Shown: in pieces, positions 46,658 through 54,658 of the stretch | Layout of the letters: the number at the start of each line of letters is the position of its first letter | Position numbering within the stretch: the stretch's first letter is position 1 | Assembly (NCBI RefSeq): GCF_964204645.1 | Contig: NC_134032.1 | Span: 1,762,916-1,826,915, forward strand | Length of the DNA: 64,000 nucleotides | Direction: 5' to 3' | Origin: Tubulanus polymorphus | Lineage: Eukaryota; Nemertea; Palaeonemertea; Tubulaniformes; Tubulanidae | Made by a program: the position numbers and the translations under genes | The notes under the pieces: model-generated | Database searches by the model: none | Told to the model about the DNA's origin: nothing | Seen by the model: only the letters and a program-made list of their open reading frames with translations

Positions 46658-47905
46658 ATGAGTGGGAGTTATGTAAGTCCTTCGAAGAATCATAGAATAT
46701 CTAATGCTATTAAAGCAGAGAGATCACATCATATAATTACTCATAACCCTTCTAATATTAATCCCGATGAAACTTTATACGTTAGAATCCCTCGATTAAC
46801 ACAAAATACTTTTTATGTTCCAAACAGTATTTATTTATCAGCCGATATAAAAGTAACTGGCCATGATAACAATTATGTTGTTGATAATGTTGGAAGATAT
46901 TTGATTAAAAAATTAACTATAAAGATTGGTCCGGAAACAGTTTTCTCATTAGATGATTATAATTTATTTATGCATTATAAAGATTTATGGTTAACTAAAG
47001 AAAATAGAAATAATATGATATTTCAAGGCATCCAATCGGAAAACCATAATAAATTAAGATCTGAAGCCAATAATGCAGTAGTAACTCGTGCCACAGATAA
47101 TTTGATTAAAAAGATTTATGGAAGCAAATATAAAATTCCATTAGACTTTGAATTGATAAATAATAATGCACCTTTATATAAATACGCAATTCAAGAAGAT
47201 ATTATATTTGAGATAACATTTGCTCCTGTAAATGAAATTGTATTATCTAGCGTTGTTAAAGATATGGGTTATAAATTATCGAATATATGTTTAGAATATA
47301 ACACAGTAACTAATGAAAATATTGCTAGCACAATTCAAACTCAATACAATCAAGGATTTTCATTATTATATGATTATATTGATAAATTTAAAACTGTAAC
47401 TATTAATGCAAATGATGAAATAATTAATGAGAATATTAACTTTCCTAGAAGATCTATTAAAGGTATATTAATATTTTTTACTATTGCAACATATTCTAAT
47501 GGTGCAATAAATGTTGATAATTATTATAATCCTGAAATAACAAAAGTAGAAATAACTATTGAAGGTATAGCGAATAAAATATTTTGTCAAGGAATGAGAA
47601 TGATTGATCAATGGCCAGAAATTAGAAAACATTTTATGAATGAAAAAGTGAAATCATTTGAAAATTGTAACATTAATCAAATTGATTATTATACTGGTAA
47701 TAAATATGCATTATGGTTAGATTTTAGAACAACTGAAGATAACTTATTACATGGTTCTGGAAAAAAACTACAAAATACAAAAGATGGAATACAATTATTC
47801 ATGAAAAAGAATAAAGGAATCAAAAATTTTAAAATGCACATTTATATTATATCTGACGCGCAATTAAATATTGTAAATTCACAATTAGATAGTATTCAAT
47901 ATTAG
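46658..47905 (+). CDS. MCP: Major capsid protein (double jelly roll)
   Basis: 415 residues, starting at AATAAATG. The pattern of Polinton major capsid proteins is clear: an early YVPNSIYLSADIKV strand, VGRYLIKKLTIKIG, DDYNLFMHYKDLW, RNNMIFQGIQSENHNKLR and KIPLDFELINNNAPLYKYAI. These fit the first jelly roll and its link to the second, which ends in KMHIYIISDAQLNIVNSQ. It should build the icosahedral capsid hexamers. Its presence with the ATPase and candidate penton implies the element can form particles. The start is set by the box and by family length. Confidence 0.85.
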   Translation: MSGSYVSPSKNHRISNAIKAERSHHIITHNPSNINPDETLYVRIPRLTQNTFYVPNSIYLSADIKVTGHDNNYVVDNVGRYLIKKLTIKIGPETVFSLDDYNLFMHYKDLWLTKENRNNMIFQGIQSENHNKLRSEANNAVVTRATDNLIKKIYGSKYKIPLDFELINNNAPLYKYAIQEDIIFEITFAPVNEIVLSSVVKDMGYKLSNICLEYNTVTNENIASTIQTQYNQGFSLLYDYIDKFKTVTINANDEIINENINFPRRSIKGILIFFTIATYSNGAINVDNYYNPEITKVEITIEGIANKIFCQGMRMIDQWPEIRKHFMNEKVKSFENCNINQIDYYTGNKYALWLDFRTTEDNLLHGSGKKLQNTKDGIQLFMKKNKGIKNFKMHIYIISDAQLNIVNSQLDSIQY

Positions 47906-47935
47906 AAATATAAAGTTAAAATTAAGCGTATATAA

Positions 47936-48071
47936 ATGGGAGGTAAAAAATCTCCTAATACTAAAGAACAATATTTAAGAAATTTATATTACAACCCTGA
48001 GAGTTCGGTTGCTTATTCTTCTACTAAAAATATATGGCGTAAAGTAAATAATCCCACAAAATTTAGTTAAA
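47936..48071 (+). CDS. Integrase N-terminal segment (frame 0)
   Basis: Starts at TATAAATG and reads 44 codons (MGGKKSPNTKEQYLRNLYYN...) to TAA. The LYYNP...Y...IWRKV pattern is the usual N-terminal region of Polinton integrases, which normally runs straight into a TYTxHK segment. That segment lies in the +1 frame right after the stop. So this is the first part of the integrase gene, joined by a +1 frameshift or broken by an indel. Confidence 0.65.
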
Positions 48072-48072
48072 T

Positions 48073-49043
48073 ATAAAGATATAAATGAATTTATGTTAGA
48101 ACAACCAACGTATACAACACATAAAAAAATTGTTAGAAAATATAAAACTCGTAAAACTATGGTAAGTTATGTAGATCAACAGTGGCAAGGAGATTTAATT
48201 GATATGAAAAATGTTAAGAAAGATAATGATGATTATTGGTGGTTATTGAATATAATTGATATTTTTAGTCGTTATGTATGGAGCTTCCCACTTTATAGAA
48301 AAGATGCTGTACAAACATCAAATGTTTTAAGAAAATTTCTTTCGGATGATAAACTAAAACCAGAAAAAATACAATTTGATGATGGAAAAGAATTTGATAA
48401 TTCACTTATTCATGAACTCTTAGATAATCATAATATTAAATATTTTTCAACAAAATCAGATAAAAAAGCAGCAGTTGTTGAACGATTTAATAGAACATTA
48501 AGAACAAGAATGTGGAAATATTTTACAGCAAATAATACTTTTAAATGGATTGATATTTTACCAAAATTGATAGAAGGATATAATAATTCTTATCATTCTT
48601 CTATTGGAATGAAACCTATTGATGCTAGAAAACCTGAAAATGCTGAAATTGTTTGGAATAATTTATATGGAGCATTTCTTATAGATGATTTTGGCGAACC
48701 TAAATTTAAAGTTGGTCAAAATGTTAGAATTTCTAAGTATAAAAAGATATTTGATAAAGGATACGATCGAAATTTTACTAGAGAAATATATAAAATAAAA
48801 AAGGTAATAACAACAAAACCATATGTCTATAAATTAGAAGATTTAGATGGAGAAGAAGTTGATGGATATTTTTATGAAGAAGAATTAAGTTTAACTACTG
48901 AAAATCTAGAACAAGAATATAAAATTGAAAAAGTATTAAAAACAAAAACTGTTAAAAGAAAAAAATATTCTTTAGTAAAATGGGTTGGATGGCCAGATAA
49001 ATTCAATGAATGGATATTATCAAGTAAAATTAAAAATATATAA
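48073..49043 (+). CDS. INT: Retroviral-type integrase (rve) with chromodomain
   Basis: The frame is open upstream of its first ATG (48093; 316 residues from there). The catalytic triad is visible: Asp in QGDLIDM, Asp in QFDDGKEF and Glu in VVERFNRTLR. A C-terminal chromodomain reads YKIEKVLKTK...YSLVKWVGWPDKFNEWI. It inserts the element with a 6-bp stagger; the chromodomain may guide target choice. A TATAAATG at 48081-48088 opens only a four-codon frame, so it does not serve this gene directly. The stop TAA overlaps the promoter box of the ATPase gene. Confidence 0.9.
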
Positions 49044-49652
49044 ATGAATAAGGAATTATTCATATTTGAGCCTCATAATATGTTAATTTCTGGTGTAACA
49101 AATTGTGGAAAAACGTATTTTATATTAAATTTATTAGAAACTGTTTACAAAAACTATTTTGATAATATAGTATTATTTTGTCCAACATATGAATTTAATC
49201 AAACTTATGATAGAAACATTACTAGAAATAATAAATTTATTATATTAGATCCTAAAACAGTAAAAGAAAATTTAGATAATTGTATAAAAATAGCAATTGA
49301 TATTTATAAAGGATCAAATACATTATTTATCATAGATGATTGTGCTAATCTACATGATTCAAAAGTTAGAGAAAGTGAGTTATGTTATTTAGCTTTCTCT
49401 GGAAGACATTTTGGGATAACAACTTGGGTTTTAAATCAAAAATATAATTCAATTGTTAAAGATTTTAGAGAAAACATTAGATTTCTAGTTTTATTCTACA
49501 ATAAAGATAGAAAATCAATGAAAAATGCACTTGAGGAAAATGATATTATTCCACATGATTTACATAATGAATATATGGATGAGTTGAAAAATATTAAAAG
49601 ATCAAAATTACTATTTAGATTACAACACCCATTTAAATATGAATTTATTTAA
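49044..49652 (+). CDS. A32/FtsK-type genome-packaging ATPase
   Basis: 202 residues, starting at TATAAATG fused to the integrase stop. Walker A is GVTNCGKT (about 14-21), Walker B LFIIDDC (about 94-100), and a Gln sensor sits in TTWVLNQKYNS. The length and motifs match Polinton, virophage and NCLDV A32-like packaging ATPases, which pump DNA into capsids. Confidence 0.9.
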   Translation: MNKELFIFEPHNMLISGVTNCGKTYFILNLLETVYKNYFDNIVLFCPTYEFNQTYDRNITRNNKFIILDPKTVKENLDNCIKIAIDIYKGSNTLFIIDDCANLHDSKVRESELCYLAFSGRHFGITTWVLNQKYNSIVKDFRENIRFLVLFYNKDRKSMKNALEENDIIPHDLHNEYMDELKNIKRSKLLFRLQHPFKYEFI

Positions 49653-49654
49653 AT

Positions 49655-49940
49655 TCAACTAGTTTGTTAATCTAATTGAATTCTAGTTACATTCTAGTTG
49701 AATTCTAGTTGTTAGTAGTTGAAACAAAAATCAATTAGATTTAACAATATTTCAACTAGCTTGTTAATCTATTTTAATTCTAGTTACATTCTAGTTGAAT
49801 TCTAATTGTTAGTAGTTGAAACAAAAATCAACTAGAATGTAACTAGAAATAAACAAAAACAACAATATTTCAACTAGCTTGTTAATCTAGTTGAATTCTA
49901 GTTACATTCTAGTTGAATTCTAGTTGCAACAACACAACTA
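49655..49940. repeat. Intergenic repeat block (CTAGTTGAATTCTAGTTACA)
   Basis: Three direct copies of a unit of about 95-105 bp, each made of alternating TTCTAGTTGAA and TTCTAGTTACA submotifs with the complement CAACTAGAATGTAACTAG in between. This is the only sizeable intergenic space in the element. It could be an origin, a recombination site or an enhancer, like the homologous regions of some large DNA viruses. Confidence 0.8.
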
Positions 49941-49957
49941 ATTTGTTTGTTATATAA

Positions 49958-50563
49958 ATGGGAGGTGAAAAGAAAATAAAATCTAAAAATGGTGATGTTA
50001 CAATTGAAAAAACTTTAGATGATTTAGGAATAACAGAAACAAAATTAACTCCAGATGATGGTGCTTTAAATAATGTTACAACAAATAATAATTATGAATA
50101 TTATCTTTATTGTAAACATCAATTAGAAATATTAATAGCATCTGGAAAATGTAAAAATTTTGTCGGTAAAAATTTAACTTATAATGAATTAGATACAATG
50201 AAATCAGATGAAATTATTAGATTATTTAAGATTTATGAAGCCGCGAGAACAGCTAGAATTAATGACGCGATATCAGAAAATGTAGTAAAAGGTTATAGTA
50301 AATTATGTAATTATATACTACCAATTGAAGATGAAAATAGATTATATTCTGATTTAAAAAATGATTATTTAGTTATGACTGAATTAAATAAATGGATTGG
50401 ATATTTATCTTTTCAATTAGGTGGATTTATGACATTATTATCAACTGGGGTTATAACATTTTCAAATATTGAAAGTAAAAATATTTCTATAATAAATGAG
50501 CGAGGTGAAAGAAGTGAAGGAATTAACTGTGAAGAAAAAACCGAGAACTCAGAAACAAATTGA
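49958..50563 (+). CDS. Unknown 201-residue protein
   Basis: Starts at TATAAATG after the repeat block. The N-terminus is MGGEKKIKSKNGD; an early Gly could be myristoylated. A mid region YYLYCKHQLEILIASGKCKNF leads to a hydrophobic segment near residues 148-168. The last 22 codons overlap the next gene in another frame. Function unknown. Confidence 0.6.
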   Translation: MGGEKKIKSKNGDVTIEKTLDDLGITETKLTPDDGALNNVTTNNNYEYYLYCKHQLEILIASGKCKNFVGKNLTYNELDTMKSDEIIRLFKIYEAARTARINDAISENVVKGYSKLCNYILPIEDENRLYSDLKNDYLVMTELNKWIGYLSFQLGGFMTLLSTGVITFSNIESKNISIINERGERSEGINCEEKTENSETN

Positions 50564-50864
50564 ATGGTCTCGACAATTAGGAATTGAATCACAAGAATAT
50601 AAAAAAGCTGTAAAAGAAAAAATAAGTAATAAAAATGTTAATAAAAATGGTGAAAATATTGTTATTTCTACTCCTTCTGATAGTAGAATATTTGATAAAT
50701 ATTTATATTTTACAGTTGGATTTGTAATTGTGTTCATTTTGATTGGGTGTAATTGGTATAAGAAATCAAATAAAATTCATGATATTAGTAATTCTGAACC
50801 AACTGCTATCAAAAATGAAAATACTTCTGAAATTCCAAAATTAATAATAAAAAAAATGGATTAA
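50496..50864 (+). CDS. Small single-pass membrane protein
   Basis: 122 residues, starting at AATAAATG inside the end of the previous gene. A Lys-rich N-terminus (TQKQIEWSRQLG) is followed by one membrane helix (about 71-86; FTVGFVIVFILIGCNWY) and a polar tail. Unknown role, possibly virion membrane. Having its own box sets it apart from the three continuation frames. Confidence 0.6.
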   Translation: MSEVKEVKELTVKKKPRTQKQIEWSRQLGIESQEYKKAVKEKISNKNVNKNGENIVISTPSDSRIFDKYLYFTVGFVIVFILIGCNWYKKSNKIHDISNSEPTAIKNENTSEIPKLIIKKMD

Positions 50865-50889
50865 TATTTTAGAAAAAAAGCAAAAAAAT

Positions 50890-50975
50890 AATTGAATATC
50901 ACTATGTGGGTGCCGTACGGCACCATCTCACTACTTTTGTCTATCACTGTGTGGGTGCCGTTTATGGCACCATCT
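50890..50975. terminator. Two hairpins in a 45-bp direct repeat between convergent genes
   Basis: GGTGCCGTACGGCACC (50909-50924, perfect palindrome) and GGTGCCGTTTATGGCACC (50954-50971) each sit in the context TATCACT-TGTGG...ATCT. They lie between the ends of the convergent genes at 50864 and 51057. Likely transcript-end or processing signals, comparable with the hairpin-based 3' ends of some giant viruses. Confidence 0.55.
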
Positions 50976-51056
50976 ATGCGGAGCAATTAAATTGTCCAGA
51001 TAAGTCATTTCGGATTCTAGATATTCATTATTTTTACTAATTTATTTTTTTTAAAT

Positions 51057-51383
51057 TTAATCAACAATTTCTAAATCATGATGGCCATCTTCATTTTTTC
51101 CATGATAGATTATTTTAAATCCTTCTAAATCTTTTAATTCCTCTGTACTCAATGAAGCCCATTTATCAGGTAAAAATACTTTAAATTCTCGCGATGTACT
51201 TACATTACAGTAGCTTAAATTAGCTGATACTTTCTCTCCATATTTAGTTTTTATCTTTTCTAATTTCAATATTTTATGTTCAATTTCTTTTGTAACATCA
51301 ACTAACTTTTTTATTTCAAATTGTTTTTTTGCTGGTTTTATTCTGTTATTTATTGTTGCTAAGAATGCTTTTCTATCCCCCAT
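51057..51383 (-). CDS. OB-fold-like Polinton protein
   Basis: 108 residues, starting at AATAAATG within the right terminal repeat. The layout IEHKILKLEKIKTKYGEKVSANL followed by FKVFLPDKW and LEGFKIIYHG is common in Polintons and resembles an OB-fold nucleic-acid-binding protein. It may be a single-stranded DNA-binding or terminal-repeat-linked replication protein. Function inferred only. Confidence 0.55.
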   Translation of the reverse strand: MGDRKAFLATINNRIKPAKKQFEIKKLVDVTKEIEHKILKLEKIKTKYGEKVSANLSYCNVSTSREFKVFLPDKWASLSTEELKDLEGFKIIYHGKNEDGHHDLEIVD

Positions 51384-51468
51384 TTATTAGGAAAAAAAAT
51401 TACTTGTGGTGATGAGTGGTGTCTCGCCCTCACGCCCTCTGGCCTGAAACCCCACTTTTCTAATTACT
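51376..51468 (-). repeat. Right terminal inverted repeat
   Basis: Mirror of 34819-34911 with one visible mismatch, ending CT at 51467-51468. Confidence 0.95.
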
Positions 51469-51474
51469 GCCATT
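51469..51474. repeat. 6-bp target site duplication, right
   Basis: GCCATT, identical to 34813-34818. Confidence 0.95.
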
Positions 51475-51965
51475 TTATTTTTGTAGTATTAGGGTTAGTA
51501 GGGTACCGGTCCGTAAAACCGTACCTTGAAAAATATCAAACATTTACGTAATTTAACTTTAAAAAGCCACGAAAGTATTATTTGCGTGGAAAATGAGAGT
51601 TTAGGGGGGCCTCCTTAGTTCACGTAGATTTGCGGGAAAAAATTGATGATGAATTTGCGAGGAAAATATTTTTGTGGATTTTAGTGATAACGGAGTTTTT
51701 TTTGCAAATTTGGACTTACGGGAGGATTTGCATGGTGTTAGTGAATAAGCCCCCCCCCTGACACTAGAAAGATATTTCGAAGCACTTCAAAAAATTGACA
51801 AACAAGGTTGTTTACACTTGAAAGGGTGTGGGGCCTAAGTGTATAGGATACGGGTAGGAACATATTCTATACGTTATAGTACTGATTCAGTTCTTCATTT
51901 TGACTTGATGAGATCCACCATGTCCGCACAAAGGTGACATGGTATACTGTACGACTGGATGAACA
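51475..51965. other. Right flank of the Polinton insertion
   Basis: No gene or known repeat family recognised. Confidence 0.4.
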
Positions 51966-51969
51966 GTTG

Positions 51970-52210
51970 ACTAGACGAGATGAGACACGATATCCGTGTA
52001 AGATGATAACGAGAGAAATCCCAGAATAAATTCAGCCGAAACGGGAAACTTGAGTAGAAGAGTATATATAGTTTTGCGCAACGTTTCGGCTAAAGACTAT
52101 TAGCCATCATCAGGCGTAACTGAGAACAGGAGAATAGTACAAAATATTTATACAAGACCAAAACAATAGAAACAGAGGCAGTGATTAAAATGTTGAAAGG
52201 GGAATAGATA
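51970..52210 (-). repeat. Penelope-end-like repeat with hammerhead-like core, copy A
   Basis: Nearly the same 240 bp as 54225-54465. On the minus strand CTGATGA, a GGCTAA/TTAGCC stem and GAAAC occur in order (52084-52113), with one extra U before the stem. Ends of this form are typical of Penelope-like retroelements, in which hammerhead motifs are known. Cleavage site not verified. Confidence 0.6.
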
Positions 52211-52259
52211 TTATTTATTGTGGGATAGTATTTCTAATCTTCCTTTAAGAAATTGTGAA

Positions 52260-52495
52260 CCTGCACCCCTTCAGATATTGACCATTGTTGCGTGAAAATT
52301 GAAAATGTCTCAGATGAAGTTCTGAACACATGTGAAGTGTGGATGATCAGTTTTTGAAAGTGTGCTAATAAAATGTCTAATGTCCGGTGTTAGTAGTTCA
52401 TTTTCAATTGAAAATGTTTCGGATGAAGTTCTGAACACATGTGAAGTGTTGACGATCAGTTTTTGAAAGTGTTTTGATAAAATGTCTATTCCTGA
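52260..52495. repeat. Tandem duplication of about 120 bp
   Basis: The segment ATTGAAAATGT...GATGAAGTTCTGAACACATGTGAAGTG...TTTTGAAAGTGT occurs twice in a row. No coding potential recognised. Confidence 0.6.
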
Positions 52496-52916
52496 TAAGG
52501 GATTAACTATTTGGACAGTGGAGTTATAATCAAGTTTGTTTATCCAAGATTCTGGACCTCATGACGCGAACGGTTAAGATTTATAGGAACAGTTAGAATT
52601 GCAGGCATGGACCCAACCGCTGAGATATTTTGCTATGGGATATTGCAGCATTTACAATATATTAGCATACGACGAATATTTATATTTAATTTGGTTGCAT
52701 TTGTATCTTTCACGCAATAATACAAAACTGAGTAAATTGACGAGTTAAATTTTATGAGGATCGAATTATCATTTGATGCAAACAATAAATTGTGAGCTTC
52801 ATGTGTTAATGGATAACCGTCAGTCTATTGTCAATGCAAAGCAGTGAATCATTCATTATTAGTTTAACTCGGATGAAAATCGGTGGAACTTACTACAGCT
52901 ATATCGTCCTCATGTC

Positions 52917-53855
52917 ATGAATTCAACTGTAATCGGCCGAACTTATAATAGCTATATCCTGCTCATGTCTGTGGTGAACAAGTCTGGAATCAACCGTTAT
53001 TTCTCGCTGGCCGTACTGCCTGTCTTGTTCCTTTTAGGAGCCTTCGGAAATTCGGCAACTTTCCTGATAATGATCAGTCGCAGATTCCGCGGTTTATCTT
53101 ACGCTAACTATCTGATCGTTTTGTCTCTCAGCGATTCCATGTCATGTATCAATTTTACACTGGTGCCTGTTTTGCAGTTTGTTCTCTTCCACGTTAAAGA
53201 CGGTCCTATATTCATGATCTTTTCACTGATCGGTTGTCAAATATATGAATTCACAATGGCACTTGCAAACTGCAATAGTTCGTGGTTGATAGTAGCGGTA
53301 TCTCTAGAACGTGCGGCAGTTGTTCTCTTCCCGTTCACATCTCGTTTGATATGTACACCGAGAGTGGCTAGATTTACCATATTGATAATTAACGCAGTGA
53401 ATGTACTTGTTCTGAATCTCACACCAACTTTGTCGATTCATTTTCCCAACCGGTTTTTTGGATGTTTCTATGAATTATTTGACCAAATAACATATTTTGC
53501 GGTATTTGTCGCCTACGTTTTCGTATTGCCTTTATCTTTGATTCTAATATCTAATTCTATAATAATAATTCAGTTATTCAGAGGTTCAAAAATGGTTTCG
53601 TCCGATCAGAAAACCGCGAAATCAAAACGTACAGCGATAATGCTCGTAACAGTTTCACTCGCATTTGCAGTATTTACACTTCCATCAACTATTATCGCAT
53701 TTTTACCAATATCACCGGAACAGAGAGAATTTCTATATGACGTATTTGTGCAGTTTCAAGTTTTTAACTATGTGGTAAATTTCTACATATATCTTTTGCT
53801 GGGCCGAGAAATTCGTGAATATTTCTGTACAAAAATTCGCTGCTGTAGAACATAA
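52917..53855 (+). CDS. Intronless 7TM receptor (class A-like)
   Basis: 312-residue single-exon paralogue. It starts MNSTVIGRTYNSY, with TM1 GNSATF, TM2 NYLIVLSLSD, TM3 end LERAAVVLFPF, loop-3 SSDQKTAKSKRTA and TM7 NFYIYLLLG. Cytoplasmic faces match the other copies; TM4-5 and extracellular loops differ. It sits between two direct repeats of Penelope-like ends. A 15-codon upstream frame (52873-52920) duplicates part of the N-terminal coding sequence and ends in an ATGA overlap with the true start. Confidence 0.85.
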   Translation: MNSTVIGRTYNSYILLMSVVNKSGINRYFSLAVLPVLFLLGAFGNSATFLIMISRRFRGLSYANYLIVLSLSDSMSCINFTLVPVLQFVLFHVKDGPIFMIFSLIGCQIYEFTMALANCNSSWLIVAVSLERAAVVLFPFTSRLICTPRVARFTILIINAVNVLVLNLTPTLSIHFPNRFFGCFYELFDQITYFAVFVAYVFVLPLSLILISNSIIIIQLFRGSKMVSSDQKTAKSKRTAIMLVTVSLAFAVFTLPSTIIAFLPISPEQREFLYDVFVQFQVFNYVVNFYIYLLLGREIREYFCTKIRCCRT

Positions 53856-54224
53856 ATCAAATAACCGATGCGTTCAAGTCATTCACTACATACAACTTTC
53901 AATCCTGTATTTACTGTGGACTGGTTTTAAAGTGACATCTACGAGCAATTATTGCTCGTAGGTGACATTGAGTAGAAAACATTGTATCGCAAAATACAGT
54001 ACTTTCAACAATTGAAATTATCTTAACAATAAAAAACCGTACTCGGTGAAAGTTTACAATATAAAACTGTATTAACTCCCCCGATTTAGAGCCGAAGTCT
54101 TAACCGGTTCAGGGCTCTAGAATAGCGTGTATAGAATGAAATGCTAGTCGTGAATATTGCTCGGATAGAGGGCGCTGCGGGTGATTTTGAAAAAAAGTAT
54201 CTATTTCTTATTTCACATCTTGCA

Positions 54225-54465
54225 TCATGAGACGAGAAGATACACGATATCCGTGTCAGATGATAACGAGAGAAATCCCAGAATAAATTCAGCCGAAACG
54301 AGAAACTTGAGTAGAAGAGTATATATAGTTTTGCGCAACGTTTCGGCTAAAGACTATTAGCCATCATCAGGCGTACTGAGAACAGGAGAATAGTACAAGA
54401 TATTTGTAAAAGACCAAAACAATAGAAAGAGAGTGAGTGATTAAAATGTTGAAAGGGGAATAGAT
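54225..54465 (-). repeat. Penelope-end-like repeat with hammerhead-like core, copy B
   Basis: Direct repeat of 51970-52210. The core on the minus strand is at 54341-54370. It continues directly into AT-rich DNA before the LINE fragment. Confidence 0.6.
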
Positions 54466-54658
54466 TAAAGATTTTAGATTAGATTTAAATTTATTGCTCC
54501 AGAAAATTGTACATTTTTTGCGAGCACAGGATATATACAAAATAAACAGTTTGCAGTTATACAATAACAGTTGCTAGTCATACAATAACTAGTTATATTT
54601 ACAATTGAAAAGTTATTTTGAAAAGTTCGTGTATACCAGGAACAGCGATGAGGTGAGG

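Larger units (their letters stand above)
34899..51388. promoter_or_regulatory. Conserved WATAAATG start signals across the element
   Basis: The octamer [A/T]ATAAATG, with its last three bases being the start codon, occurs at the genes starting 34904, 42107, 42464, 42710, 43152, 43603, 45008, 46658, 47936, 49044, 49958 and 50496 on the plus strand, and at 41269 and 51383 on the minus strand. The gene at 41338 has TATAAATAATG. Several are preceded by a T run. The layout matches the poxvirus late promoter (TAAATG, with initiation at the A run). Frames that look like continuations (downstream of 40587 and at 45723) lack it. Confidence 0.85.
34819..51468 (+). mobile_element. Polinton/Maverick (adintovirus-like) integrated element
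   Basis: A 16,650-bp element with AG/CT ends, 93-bp terminal inverted repeats differing at one visible base and a 6-bp target duplication. It encodes DNA polymerase B, rve integrase with chromodomain, A32/FtsK-type ATPase, double-jelly-roll capsid protein and about ten other proteins packed almost without gaps. All run on the plus strand except 39967-41269 and 51057-51383. It is strongly AT-rich in all codon positions compared with the host. Near-identical ends and long intact frames suggest a recent insertion or an element still able to move. No cysteine protease gene was recognised. The inverted repeats are short for the group. Confidence 0.95.

Noticed and set aside
48081-48088. TATAAATG as the real integrase start
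   Set aside because: It opens only four codons in a different frame; the N-terminal family segment lies further upstream at 47936.
51486-51500. Telomere-like TTAGGG
   Set aside because: A single partial copy, not an array.
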